Below, piece after piece: positions 26,601 through 35,127 of a DNA stretch of 64,000 nt. The position numbers were made by a program, and so were the translations under genes. The notes under the pieces are model-generated. The model was not told the origin of the DNA, did no database searches, and was given only the letters and a program-made list of their open reading frames with translations. Location of the stretch: the NCBI GenBank assembly GCA_965248395.1, contig OZ252103.1:1054001-1118000 (forward strand), read 5' to 3'. Within the stretch, counting starts at the first letter, position 1; every line of letters starts with the position of its first letter. Source of the stretch: JAAXHH01 sp965248395. GTDB taxonomy: Bacteria; JAAXHH01.

Positions 26601-27911
26601 GAAGGCCTGTATGCCCAGTCGATGAAGCGTGGGCGCCCGGTTCAACAGGACCGGGTGGTCCTTGATGATTTCTTCAAGGATGTCCCAGACTTCGGGTTCT
26701 TCCCTTTCCACTATTTTCTTGGCGCTCTTGACCGTCTGCACGAAGCCCTTGTCTTCCAGCCGCTGAATGATAAACGGCTTAAAGAGCTCCAGGGCGATGT
26801 TCTTGGGCAGCCCGCACTGATGAATCTTCAACTCTGGTTCCACCACGATCACGGAACGCCCCGAGTAGTCCACCCGCTTGCCGAGGAGATTCTGGCGGAA
26901 TCGCCCCTGCTTGCCCTTGAGCAGATCGGAGAGGGACTTGAGAGATCGATTCCCGTCGCCCCGCACCGCACGCGATCGCCTGCCGTTGTCAAGCAGCGCG
27001 TCCACCGATTCCTGCAACATCCGTTTCTCGTTGCGGAGAATGACATCTGGCGCGCGGATATCGAGCAGTTTTTTCAGCCGGTTGTTGCGGTTGATGACAC
27101 GCCTGTAGAGGTCGTTGAGGTCCGATGTGGCGAACCTTCCGCCTTCCAGGGGCACCAGCGGCCGCAGGTCGGGAGGGATGACCGGCAACACTTCCATGAT
27201 CATCCATTCAGGACGGTTTCCATCGGTGTCCGGTCCGTTGGAATTCCGGAAGGCCTCGACTACTTTCAATCGCTTCAGGGCGTCGTTTTTCCGTTGTACC
27301 GACGTCTCCATCTTTACCTGGGTCCGCAGTTCGACGGACAGGTTATCAATGTCGATCTCGGAAAGCAGGCGGCGGAGGGCGCCAGCGCCCATGTCCGCCT
27401 CGAACTCGTGACCGGCCTCCTCGAGATCAAGGAAGGTATCCTGGTCGATGATTTCGCCCTTCTGGTAGTCGGTGTCACCCGGGTCAAGCATAACGTAGCA
27501 CTCGTAGTAGATCACCCTTTCCAGGTTCCGTATGGACAGGTTCAGCAGGTTGCCGATACGGCTGGGCGGCGACTTGAAGTACCAGATATGGCATACCGGA
27601 ACAGCCAGTTCGATGTGCCCGAGGCGTTCCCGCCGCACCTTGGCCTGCGTAACTTCCACGCCGCAGCGGTCGCAGATGACGCCGCGGTACCGGATGCGCT
27701 TGTACTTGCCGCAGTTGCACTCCCAGTCCTTCACGGGACCGAAGATACGTTCGCAGAAAAGTCCGTCCCGTTCGGGCTTGAAGGTCCGGTAGTTTATGGT
27801 TTCCGGTTTCGTCACTTCCCCGTACGACCATCTGCGAATGGTCGCGGGCGAGGCCAGTTGTATCCGAATCGAACTGCGGTGCTTAGGCTGCGTGTTCATT
27901 AGATCGACCAC
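23691..27911 (-). CDS. rpoC: RNA polymerase subunit beta'
   Basis: Catalytic subunit of RNA polymerase, about 1406 residues. In order: N-terminal zinc site (CNCGKYKRIRYRGVICDRCG), clamp, the active-site Mg motif NADFDGDQM, bridge helix and trigger loop region (GVMAAQSIGEPGTQLTLRTF), and a second zinc site (CEVKRGVCARCYGRN). GTG 27911 is preferred: GAGG lies eight bases upstream, while GTG 27920 abuts that site and ATG 27899 is too far. About 90 bases separate it from rpoB. Confidence 0.98.
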   Translation of the reverse strand: MVDLMNTQPKHRSSIRIQLASPATIRRWSYGEVTKPETINYRTFKPERDGLFCERIFGPVKDWECNCGKYKRIRYRGVICDRCGVEVTQAKVRRERLGHIELAVPVCHIWYFKSPPSRIGNLLNLSIRNLERVIYYECYVMLDPGDTDYQKGEIIDQDTFLDLEEAGHEFEADMGAGALRRLLSEIDIDNLSVELRTQVKMETSVQRKNDALKRLKVVEAFRNSNGPDTDGNRPEWMIMEVLPVIPPDLRPLVPLEGGRFATSDLNDLYRRVINRNNRLKKLLDIRAPDVILRNEKRMLQESVDALLDNGRRSRAVRGDGNRSLKSLSDLLKGKQGRFRQNLLGKRVDYSGRSVIVVEPELKIHQCGLPKNIALELFKPFIIQRLEDKGFVQTVKSAKKIVEREEPEVWDILEEIIKDHPVLLNRAPTLHRLGIQAFMPVLVEGKAIRIHPLVCEAFNADFDGDQMPVHVPMSFEAQIEARVLMLSSNNILDPKNGQPICAPSKDIVLGCYYMTKELKDCRGEGKAFASASEVMLAFDNDFVDLHAIIRLRLDGEMIETTVGRVIFNQILPPEIGFQNEVFDNKAIRNMVADVYRRLGNYRTCLLLDEVKRLGFHYATLSGLTSGIDDVVIPDEKAQMIREAEAEVRSIQDQYEGHAITEGERYNKVIDVWQHTRTKLNEIVETTLAEADDGFNPFYMMMASGARSKLDQVGQLCGMRGLMAKPQRKVIGQVGEYIETPILSNLKEGLTVLEYFTSSHGGRKGLADTALKTADAGYLTRRLVDVAQNVIINEVDCGTIRGIEIGALKEGENVMEPLGDRVLGRVVLDDIFDPITRELLTAAGEEIIEEVADIIEQRGGVQYSSDQDAEMSETVHIRSVLTCEVKRGVCARCYGRNLATGIMVEMGEAVGVMAAQSIGEPGTQLTLRTFHIGGIASRDATQNKINTKQPGRVVFTAVETVTEESGSQVVIGRAGEITILDADGNRRAHFFIPYGAVMLTTDGEVVEENQALFEWNPYNIPIIAVQSGFVQLEDVVAGETLREQLDDTTGMRQKVITENRGSRALHPRIYITDADGKMRDEYNLPTGANLLVTEYTDQKNTERTQVQPGAVLARIPRSIGRTRDITGGLPRVAELFEARRPRDPATVAKVDGVVKVAGIVRRSHRLLVRADDGSEQEYLIPQGRHLSVRDGDRVHAGEPLSEGSIDPHDILEIQGVNAVQEYLVNQIQEVYRMQGVSINDKHVEVIVRQMLQKVKVDDPGDTEFLKGEAVDRNRFQAENERVLREGGDPATNQPLLLGIAKAALSTESFVSAAAFQETTRVLTEAAIQGKRDPLLGLKENVIMGHLIPAGTGLDRYRQMRLVDEEGNEIKAPTVEVGPFFDAESVNGDAKTESLPNVAEAKSPTVETV

Positions 27912-28002
27912 TGATGACACCTCCTGATCTCTGATTCCTTGTCAAGCCTCTGTCGACAACCGGAGCCTTCCTGCGGACTCCGTGGGCGAGGTGTAAACCG
28001 TT

Positions 28003-31000
28003 TCATTCTTCCAGTTGTACGTCCAGGGCCAGGCTCTGTAGTTCCTTGACCAGCACGTTGAAGGATTCGGGTATCCCCGGTTCCGGCGGATTGTCGCCTT
28101 TTACGATGGCCTCGTACAGTCGGGATCGTCCATTGACGTCGTCCGATTTCACGGTCAACATCTCCTGCAGCGTGTAGGAGGCGCCGTAGGCCTGCAGGGC
28201 CCAGACCTCCATTTCGCCGAAACGCTGACCGCCGAACTGCGCCTTGCCTCCCAGAGGCTGTTGGGTAACCAGCGAGTAGGGCCCGATCGACCGGGCGTGT
28301 ATCTTGTCCTCGACCAGGTGGTTCAGTTTCATGACATACATGAAACCGACCGTGACTTCCTTGTCGAAGGGAAGTCCGGACTTGCCGTCGAAAAGCGTAC
28401 TCTTTCCGGTATCGGGCAAGCCGGCCCCGACCAGCGCTTGTTTTATTTCGTTGATGGAGGCCCCGTCGAATACGGGCGTCGCGATATGGATGTTTTTCTC
28501 CCTCGCGACCCATCCGATGTGGATCTCCATGATCTGGCCGAGATTCATGCGGCCCGGAACGCCGAGGGGATTCAGGATGATGTCTATGGGACGTCCGTCC
28601 GGCAGGTAGGGCATGTCCTCTTCCGGGACGATCTTCGCCACGACGCCCTTGTTCCCATGCCGGCCGGCCATCTTGTCGCCCACGGACAGTTTCCGCTTCT
28701 TGGCGACGTACACTTTTACCAGTTGAATGACGCCGGGAGCCAATTCGTCTCCACGCCGGATCTTCTCCTGTTCGCGTTCCAGCTGGTTTTCGAGTTCCCG
28801 GATATTCTTGGACGAAGCCTGGATAACCTTCCTGACCTGTTCGTTCAGGTTGGTGTTGACCACCCACCGCTCGCTCTGGATGACCCGGTCGAAATCAAGG
28901 TCCGCCAGCCGGCTGTCCGTATACTTTCGCTTGGCCGGGACCACGACTTCGTCGGTCTCCCCGTCGCGCAGTTCGACGCACACTTTGCCCCTGAGCAGTT
29001 CTTTCAGTTTCTCGTTGCGCGTCTCCTTGACCTGGTCGATCCGCTGCAGGTAATCGCGTTCGAGTTCGCGAAGCGTTTCCCTTTCCTTCTCACGTGCGAT
29101 GCTGTCGCTGTCCTTGCGGCTGTAAAGACGGGTATCGATCACGATGCCCTGCATGCCCGGAGGCGCCTTCAGGGAAGCGTCCCGCACATCGCCCGCCTTC
29201 TCCCCGAAGATCGCGCGCAACAGGCGTTCCTCCGGCGACAACTCCCTTTCGCCCTTGGGCGTCACCTTCCCCACGAGGATATCGCCGGGTCCCACTTCGG
29301 CCCCGATGCGGATGATACCCGACTCGTCGAGGTTGCGGACGGCGTCTTCGCTCACGTTGGGGATCTCGCGGGTGAATTCCTCGGTGCCCACCTTCGTTTC
29401 CCGCGCCGGCAGTTCGAATTCGGTGATATGGATGGAAGAGAAGACATCCTGCTTGACCAGCCGCTCGCTGACGACGATGGCGTCCTCGAAGTTGTAGCCT
29501 TCCCAGGACATGAAGGCGGTCAGGACGTTGCGGCCCAGGGCGAGTTCGCCCCGGTCCGTAGCCGGTCCGTCCGCCAGTACCTGTCCCGCTTCCACGCGGG
29601 CGCCGGTCCGTACGATCGGCTTCTGGTTGATGCAGGTTTCCTGGTTGGACTTCTTGAACTTGGTGAGCGGATACACGTCGGGAGGGGTGTCGAAAAGACC
29701 GGAATCTTCGGTGGCGTCGAGAGTCACCGTGATCATGTCGGCGGAGACCTGCGTCACCGTTCCGCTCTGCCTGGCGACCACCACCGCGCCGGAATCCACG
29801 GCGACTTTCCGTTCCATACCGGTGCCTACCAGCGGCGCCTCGGTACGCAAAAGGGGTACCGCCTGCCGCTGCATGTTGGATCCCATGAGAGCCCGGTTGG
29901 CGTCGTCGTGTTCCAGGAAGGGAATCAGGGCAGCGGATACGCCCAGGAGCTGCTTGGGCGAAACATCCATGTAGGCGACATCAGAGGGCTCGACCAGCTT
30001 GATATCTCCCTTGTTCCGTGTCGGAATGCGTCCTATAATGCGCCCTTCATCGTCCAGCGAAATGGCGGCCTGGGCGATCATGTAATCCTCTTCCTGGTCG
30101 GCCGACAGATAATCGATCGTTTCGGTGATCTGACCGTTTTCGACCTTGCGGTAAGGCGTCTCGATAAAACCGAACCGGTTGATCCTGCCGTAGGTGCCCA
30201 TGTAGGCGATCAGGCCGATGTTCGGACCTTCCGGCGTCTCGATGGGGCAGATGCGGCCATAGTGCGTATGATGGACGTCGCGGACTTCAAAACTGGCGTG
30301 TGACCGGTCCAGGCCGCCGGGACCGAGGGAACTGAGTCGCCGCTTGTGGGTCAGTTCGGCAAGGGGGTTGGTCTGCTCCATGAACTGCGACAGCTGACTA
30401 CTGCCGAAGAACGCTGCAATGACGGAAGAAACCGTCCTGGCGTTCACCAGGTCCTGTGGCGTGATCTTATCGGCGTCGTGGAGACTGATTCGGTCCCGTA
30501 TGGTCCTTGCCATGCGGGTCAGCCCGGTGTTGAACTGGCCGGCGAGGAGTTCGCCCACGGATCGTGTTCGACGGTTGCCCAGATGGTCGATATCGTCGGT
30601 GACGCCTTCGCCGCGCCGCAGCTTCAGCAGATAATCGATGATGGCGATAAAGTCTTCCGCCGTCAGGATGGTCGTATCGGTCGGCACGTCCAGGTTCAGG
30701 CGCTTGTTGATCCGGTGGCGCCCCACGGCCGCCAGGTTGTACCGCTTAGGGTTGAAGAACATGCGGTCCATCAAGGCCTGGGCGGTTTCGAGGTTGGGCG
30801 GGTCACCCGGCCGCAGCAGGCTGTACATGCGCGACAGTGCGTCTTCCGACGATGAAGTCGTGTCTTTCTTGAATGTATTGGCCAGGACATCCGGTTCCCG
30901 GGTCGGGTCCATTCGGACGACCTTGATCTTGCGGGCATGGCCGTTCCCTTCGGCCAGCCGGGCTACCAGCGCATCCGTCAGCGGTTCGCCGCTTTCGGCG

Positions 31001-31767
31001 ATGATCTCCCCGGTTTCCTTGTCGACAATCGGCGTGCCTATACTGCGGCCAACCAATTCACCGGCCTTGTTGGGCCGGACGTCGTCGAATTCATAGAACA
31101 GCTGGTAGATATTTGCATTGGTCTCGTAACCCAGCGCACGCAGCAACAGCGTTACGGGCAGTTTCCGCTTCCGGTCGATATGGACGAAAAGCACGTCGTT
31201 TACGTCCAGGCTGAATTCGAGCCAGGTGCCGTGTTCTGGAATAATGCGGGCGGAGTAGAGCTGCTTCCCGTTGGGGTGGGTCTCTTCAGAGAAAAACACG
31301 CCGTAGGACCGCTGCAGCTGCGACACGATGACCCGCTCGGCGCCATTGATGATGAACGTGCCCTTTTCCGTGATCAGGGGAAGTTCGCCGAGGAAGACGG
31401 TCTGTTCGATGATGTCCCTGACCTTCTTTTCGCCGGTGCTGTTCCCCTCCTCGCGAATGACCAGGCGAAGCCGCGCCTTCAAGGGAATCGCGTAGGTCAT
31501 ACCCCGTTCCTGGCATTCCAGGACGGTGTACTTGGCTTCGCCGAGCATATACTCGATGAACTCGAGCGAGAAGTGTTCGTGGATGTCCGTGATGGGGAAG
31601 ATATCGGTGAAAACGGCCTGAAGACCCTGATTCTTGCGCTCTGAAACGGGTACGTCGGCCTGCAGAAACGCCTTGAAGGAATCTATCTGTACTGCCAGCA
31701 GATTAGGCATTTCGATGACAGAAGGCAGTTTGGAGAAATCACGGCGTGTGATCTGAGTATTATCCAT
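28003..31767 (-). CDS. rpoB: RNA polymerase subunit beta
   Basis: Catalytic subunit pairing with RpoC; 1254 residues. Visible are the rifampicin-region segments FFGSSQLSQFMEQTNPLAEL and HKRRLSSLGPGGLDR with no obvious resistance change, GRICPIETPEGPNIGLI, MAGRHGNKGVV, and the C-terminal FGGQRFGEMEVWALQAYGA. ATG 31767 opens the conserved start (MDNTQITRRDF); a 25-codon frame extension upstream is in the intergenic leader. Confidence 0.98.
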   Translation of the reverse strand: MDNTQITRRDFSKLPSVIEMPNLLAVQIDSFKAFLQADVPVSERKNQGLQAVFTDIFPITDIHEHFSLEFIEYMLGEAKYTVLECQERGMTYAIPLKARLRLVIREEGNSTGEKKVRDIIEQTVFLGELPLITEKGTFIINGAERVIVSQLQRSYGVFFSEETHPNGKQLYSARIIPEHGTWLEFSLDVNDVLFVHIDRKRKLPVTLLLRALGYETNANIYQLFYEFDDVRPNKAGELVGRSIGTPIVDKETGEIIAESGEPLTDALVARLAEGNGHARKIKVVRMDPTREPDVLANTFKKDTTSSSEDALSRMYSLLRPGDPPNLETAQALMDRMFFNPKRYNLAAVGRHRINKRLNLDVPTDTTILTAEDFIAIIDYLLKLRRGEGVTDDIDHLGNRRTRSVGELLAGQFNTGLTRMARTIRDRISLHDADKITPQDLVNARTVSSVIAAFFGSSQLSQFMEQTNPLAELTHKRRLSSLGPGGLDRSHASFEVRDVHHTHYGRICPIETPEGPNIGLIAYMGTYGRINRFGFIETPYRKVENGQITETIDYLSADQEEDYMIAQAAISLDDEGRIIGRIPTRNKGDIKLVEPSDVAYMDVSPKQLLGVSAALIPFLEHDDANRALMGSNMQRQAVPLLRTEAPLVGTGMERKVAVDSGAVVVARQSGTVTQVSADMITVTLDATEDSGLFDTPPDVYPLTKFKKSNQETCINQKPIVRTGARVEAGQVLADGPATDRGELALGRNVLTAFMSWEGYNFEDAIVVSERLVKQDVFSSIHITEFELPARETKVGTEEFTREIPNVSEDAVRNLDESGIIRIGAEVGPGDILVGKVTPKGERELSPEERLLRAIFGEKAGDVRDASLKAPPGMQGIVIDTRLYSRKDSDSIAREKERETLRELERDYLQRIDQVKETRNEKLKELLRGKVCVELRDGETDEVVVPAKRKYTDSRLADLDFDRVIQSERWVVNTNLNEQVRKVIQASSKNIRELENQLEREQEKIRRGDELAPGVIQLVKVYVAKKRKLSVGDKMAGRHGNKGVVAKIVPEEDMPYLPDGRPIDIILNPLGVPGRMNLGQIMEIHIGWVAREKNIHIATPVFDGASINEIKQALVGAGLPDTGKSTLFDGKSGLPFDKEVTVGFMYVMKLNHLVEDKIHARSIGPYSLVTQQPLGGKAQFGGQRFGEMEVWALQAYGASYTLQEMLTVKSDDVNGRSRLYEAIVKGDNPPEPGIPESFNVLVKELQSLALDVQLEE

Positions 31768-31826
31768 CGGCTGACCACATCCTTTCGGCAGGTAGGTTAA
31801 AAGAACCCGTGGACGAACCGTGCAAC

Positions 31827-31848
31827 GACCCCGTGCTGCCACGGGATC
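31827..31848 (-). promoter_or_regulatory. Hairpin in the rplL-rpoB spacer
   Basis: A nine-pair stem (one G-U) with a GCAG loop lies between rplL and rpoB, without a U tract. In E. coli this spacer holds an attenuator and an RNase III site; a similar processing or attenuation role is inferred only from position. Confidence 0.4.
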
Positions 31849-31888
31849 GCCGCTCTCGCCACGCGGACCCGATCCGGTTTACTGCCGC

Positions 31889-32263
31889 CTATTTGAGTTC
31901 GACTGTTCCGCCCGCTTCTTTGATTTGCTTCTGCAGGTCGTCTGCCTCATCTTTCGTGACGTCTTCCTTCAGTGTGCCGGGAACGCCGTCAACCAGCGCC
32001 TTGGCCTCCTTCAGGCCCAGGCCCGTGATTGCGCGGACGACTTTGATGACCTGGATCTTCTTGTCGCCGAAACCGGTCAGCACGACGTCGAAGGAAGTCT
32101 TCTCTTCCTCCTCCGGCGCGGCTGCGTCGACAGCACCAGGCGCGGCAACAGCTACTGTCGCCGCGGCTGAAACACCGAACTTGTCTTCGAGCGTCTTCAC
32201 GAGATCATTCAGTTCCAGTACGGTAAGCTGTTCGATCTGATCGACGATATCGGACACGGCCAT
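31889..32263 (-). CDS. rplL: 50S ribosomal protein L7/L12
   Basis: Multicopy stalk protein that recruits translational GTPases. The 124-residue product has the N-terminal dimerisation helix pair (IVDQIEQLTVLELNDLVKTL), an Ala-rich hinge with acidic residues (about 40-55), and the C-terminal domain VVRAITGLGLKEAKALVDGV. A strong GGAGG eight bases before ATG 32263 fits its need for high expression. Confidence 0.97.
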   Translation of the reverse strand: MAVSDIVDQIEQLTVLELNDLVKTLEDKFGVSAAATVAVAAPGAVDAAAPEEEEKTSFDVVLTGFGDKKIQVIKVVRAITGLGLKEAKALVDGVPGTLKEDVTKDEADDLQKQIKEAGGTVELK

Positions 32264-32345
32264 AACGCATACCTCCATTATATATTAAGGAATACTACCT
32301 TTGATTATTCCTAACAGTCACATACAAACGATTACTAGCAACCAT

Positions 32346-32359
32346 ACCGGCGAACCGGT
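32346..32359 (-). promoter_or_regulatory. Small hairpin in the rplJ-rplL spacer
   Basis: ACCGG-UUCG-CCGGU on the - strand, directly after rplJ. A second weaker inverted repeat (32288-32294 with 32306-32312) lies nearer the rplL start. No U tract follows, so they may set mRNA processing or the high L12:L10 ratio rather than terminate; inferred only. Confidence 0.35.
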
Positions 32360-32370
32360 ACACATGGAAT

Positions 32371-32910
32371 TCATTCGCCGCCTTCATTCGCCGCCTTCTG
32401 CTGCGATATGGCGGACACGGTGCGGACCAGGTTGCCCAGTACGCCGGACAACGTGAACACCAGGCCGGTAATGGGCGCGGCAATACCGTTGACCGCCCTG
32501 GCCAGCAGTTCATTCCTGCCAGGCAGTGCGGACAGTGTCTGCGCCTGCGTGGCATCGATGATCGCACCGGTCAGGAACCCGCCTTTGATTCGGGGGCAGT
32601 CATCGTGTTCCTTGCCGAAATTGATGATTACTTTCGCCGGAGCCACGGGGTCGTTCGACATGACGAGCGCGGTAGGACCATCCAGGGTTTCACCCAGGTC
32701 GGGCAGGCCTGCGTTGGCGACGGCGAGGCGGGTAAGGGTATTCTTGATGACGCGGCATTCCACGGATTCCGCCCGCAACTGCCGGCGCAACTCCGTTACC
32801 TCTCCGACATCCAGGCCGGTAAGGTCCGTCAGGTATACGCTTTCGGTTTCCTTCAAACGCGTCGTCAGATCCTGAACGATCTGCTCTTTTACGGCACGCG
32901 GCTGGGGCAT
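32371..32910 (-). CDS. rplJ: 50S ribosomal protein L10
   Basis: Base of the ribosomal stalk binding L12 dimers. The 179-residue product shows KEQIVQDLTTRLKETESVYL, RVIKNTLTRLAVANAGLPDL and the C-terminal L12-binding helix. The last codons contain a perfect 13-bp tandem duplication (32372-32397) that sets the reading frame of the C-terminus. Confidence 0.95.
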   Translation of the reverse strand: MPQPRAVKEQIVQDLTTRLKETESVYLTDLTGLDVGEVTELRRQLRAESVECRVIKNTLTRLAVANAGLPDLGETLDGPTALVMSNDPVAPAKVIINFGKEHDDCPRIKGGFLTGAIIDATQAQTLSALPGRNELLARAVNGIAAPITGLVFTLSGVLGNLVRTVSAISQQKAANEGGE

Positions 32911-32957
32911 GGTGTCAAGACTCCTTTTCTTTCAACGGCTCCTGGTCGTGAATGCAT

Positions 32958-33656
32958 CTACGCCTCAACGGTCGCCGTCTGGCGATCGACCGACACACCG
33001 GGTCCCATGGAAGATGAAATGGTAAGGCGCTTTATGTATTGCCCTTTGGCGGATGCAGGCTTCGCCCGATTGACCGCGTTGATGAACGCCGAAGCGTTTT
33101 CCGTCAACTGTTGGACGGAGAAGGACACCTTGCCCACGAGACCGTGCAGGTTTCCGTTGCGGTCTACGCGGTACTCGATCCGGCCCGATTTCACCTCGCG
33201 GACAGCCGGTCCGACGTCAAAGGTCACGGTTCCGCTTTTCGGGTTGGGCATGAGGCCCCGCGGACCCAGTACGCGTCCCAGCTTGCCCACGTCCCGCATG
33301 ATATCGGGCGTGGCGATCACGACGTCGAAATCGGTCCAGCCCTTCTCGATCTGCTCGATGTACTCGTCGGCGCCGACGTAGTCCGCGCCCGCTTCCTGGG
33401 CGTCTTTCTGCGCTTCGCCGCGCGTCAACACGAGTACCCTGGTTTCCTTGCCGGTTCCGTGGGGCAGCGCAACCGCCCCCCTCACCATCTGATCCGCGTG
33501 CCGGGGATCCACGTTGAGCCGCATGGCTACCTCGACGGTCTCGTCGAATTTCGTCTTCGATCCGTCCTTGACGATCGATAATGCGTCCTCGAGGGGGTAA
33601 TACCTGCCCTCCTCCGTTTTTTCCTTAGCAGCCAGATATCGCCTGCCTCTTTTCAT
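32958..33656 (-). CDS. rplA: 50S ribosomal protein L1
   Basis: L1-stalk protein that moves deacylated tRNA out of the E site; in E. coli it represses the L11 operon. The 232-residue product shows KFDETVEVAMRLNVDPRHAD, GAVALPHGTGKETRVLVLTR and GPRGLMPNPKSGTVTFDVGP. Standard position after rplK. Confidence 0.97.
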   Translation of the reverse strand: MKRGRRYLAAKEKTEEGRYYPLEDALSIVKDGSKTKFDETVEVAMRLNVDPRHADQMVRGAVALPHGTGKETRVLVLTRGEAQKDAQEAGADYVGADEYIEQIEKGWTDFDVVIATPDIMRDVGKLGRVLGPRGLMPNPKSGTVTFDVGPAVREVKSGRIEYRVDRNGNLHGLVGKVSFSVQQLTENASAFINAVNRAKPASAKGQYIKRLTISSSMGPGVSVDRQTATVEA

Positions 33657-33683
33657 GGTCCGTCTCCTTGCGCCTTTCTGCGG

Positions 33684-34109
33684 TTATCCGTCGACCTCGA
33701 TACCCATGCTGCGGGCCGTGCCTTCTATCATCCGCATGGCCGCCTCCGTATCCGATGCGTTCAGGTCCGGCTTCTTCAATTCAGCGATCTGTCTGACCTG
33801 GTCCCGGGTGACCCGGCCGACCTTGTCACGGTTCGGTTCGCCCGATGCCTTGGCCAGACCCGCTTCGCGTTTGAGCAGCACGGCGGCCGGGGGCGTTTTC
33901 GTGATGAAGGAAAAACTGCGGTCGGCGTAGACCGTGATCACGACCGGAATGATCAGCCCCATCTGATCCTGGGTCTTCGCGTTGAAGACCTTGCAGAACT
34001 CCATGGGATTGACGCCGTGCTGGCCGAGCGCCGATCCCACCGGGGGGGCCGGATTCGCCTGGCCGGCCGGAACCTGGAGCTTGACCACCGTAGTTATTTT
34101 CTTGGCCAC
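33684..34109 (-). CDS. rplK: 50S ribosomal protein L11
   Basis: GTPase-associated-centre protein required for RelA activation in other bacteria. The 141-residue product has LQVPAGQANPAPPVGSALGQ, HGVNPMEFCKVFNAKT and SFITKTPPAAVLLKREAGL. It starts nine bases after nusG. Confidence 0.98.
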   Translation of the reverse strand: MAKKITTVVKLQVPAGQANPAPPVGSALGQHGVNPMEFCKVFNAKTQDQMGLIIPVVITVYADRSFSFITKTPPAAVLLKREAGLAKASGEPNRDKVGRVTRDQVRQIAELKKPDLNASDTEAAMRMIEGTARSMGIEVDG

Positions 34110-34118
34110 AAGACCCTC

Positions 34119-34655
34119 CTAAGTAACGTGGGAGACCTGTAGAAAATCGAGTTCCACCGGTGTCGCACGTCCAAAAATACTCACCATGACCTTGAGTTTC
34201 TGCCGGTCGGCGTGTATCGCCTCCACAACGCCCGTGAAATCGGTAAAGGGCCCATCCGTTACCTTGACCTGGTCGCCGGTCCGGTACGGGATTTCCACGC
34301 CCTCGCCCTTTTCCTTGTGCGGTTCGTCCCGGTGCAGAATGCGGTTCAGTTCGGCTTCCTTCAGGGGCTGCGGCCTGGGTCCGCTTCCGACGAAATGGGT
34401 AACGCCCGGCGCGTTGGTCACCATGTGCCAGGAATCACGGTCCATCTCCATTTCCACGAGGACGTAACTGGGGAACAGCTTGCGTATGGTAGACGTTTTC
34501 TTCCCCTGCTTCATCTCTACGATTTCTTCGGTAGGGATGAGGATTTCACCTATTTTCTCTTCGAGTCCTTCTCTGACCTTCAGCTTCTCCAGATGGGTTT
34601 TCACCTTGTTCTCATGACCTGAATAGGTATGTATCACATACCAGTGCTTTTCCAT
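34119..34655 (-). CDS. nusG: Transcription termination/antitermination factor NusG
   Basis: Binds RNA polymerase through its NGN domain (WYVIHTYSGHENKVKTHLEK, KKTSTIRKLFPSYVLVEMEM) and links to Rho or S10 through the C-terminal KOW domain (VKVTDGPFTDFTGVVEAIHA). At 178 residues it has no large insertion. Second gene after secE. Confidence 0.97.
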   Translation of the reverse strand: MEKHWYVIHTYSGHENKVKTHLEKLKVREGLEEKIGEILIPTEEIVEMKQGKKTSTIRKLFPSYVLVEMEMDRDSWHMVTNAPGVTHFVGSGPRPQPLKEAELNRILHRDEPHKEKGEGVEIPYRTGDQVKVTDGPFTDFTGVVEAIHADRQKLKVMVSIFGRATPVELDFLQVSHVT

Positions 34656-34683
34656 GACTCACCTCATCATCTCTTGCGACGCG

Positions 34684-34872
34684 TCAGGCCCCGAGCAAAC
34701 GGCTGAGTATTATGGACAGTATGAAATCGATAACTCCCGTGAAGGCGGCCAGGATGAGCGTGATAATGATAACCACGGTCGTCGAACCGATCAGTTCGTT
34801 CCGGCTCGGCCAACTCACCTTCGAGAGTTCCGTTCTAACTTCTCTTAGAAAATCAACCGTTCGTTCGTACAT
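34684..34872 (-). CDS. secE: Protein translocase subunit SecE
   Basis: Small translocon subunit clamping SecY. From ATG 34872 it is a 62-residue, single-span protein: an amphipathic helix (FLREVRTELSKVSWPSRNEL) and one membrane segment (TVVIIITLILAAFTGVIDFI). ATG 34932 would add 20 residues with unbiased third codon positions and no homology, so it is rejected. No good ribosome-binding site is visible at either start. No rpmG is found upstream. Confidence 0.92.
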   Translation of the reverse strand: MYERTVDFLREVRTELSKVSWPSRNELIGSTTVVIIITLILAAFTGVIDFILSIILSRLLGA

Positions 34873-34980
34873 GTTCCGTGTATCTTGCTGAAATGACCGC
34901 CTGTCTTCAGTATTTACGGATAGTCCGGTCATTTATCGGTTCATGGTATCTGATGTGCCTGCGCGCAAGCGAGATTCGCA

Positions 34981-35033
34981 TAAAAAGGCAGGCCGGAACT
35001 GTGGTTTCCGCTCAGTTCGAGTCGCCGGCCTGC
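34981..35033 (-). terminator. Intrinsic terminator after tuf2
   Basis: On the - strand a 9-bp GC-rich stem (GCAGGCCGG with CCGGCCTGC; 35033-35025 and 34996-34988) with an inner AACTG/CAGTT stem is followed directly by TTTTT (34986-34982). It separates the tRNA-tuf2 unit from secE-nusG. Confidence 0.8.
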
Positions 35034-35127
35034 GATTTTGCGCATTTTCTATGTCAAAATCATACGGACCAACCGGGTGGATATCCTTTCGATCCTTCCA
35101 CCCGTGTCTAAATGTCTAAACCTGCCG

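Noticed and set aside
28261..30303. A 680-codon + strand open frame
   Set aside because: Antisense to rpoB. Like similar frames opposite rpoC (26505-27902, 23883-25328) and fusA (21505-22524), it is a by-product of codon bias.
34933..35127. Search for rpmG (L33) between tuf2 and secE
   Set aside because: The interval contains the tuf2 terminator and no reading frame with the L33 Cys pattern.
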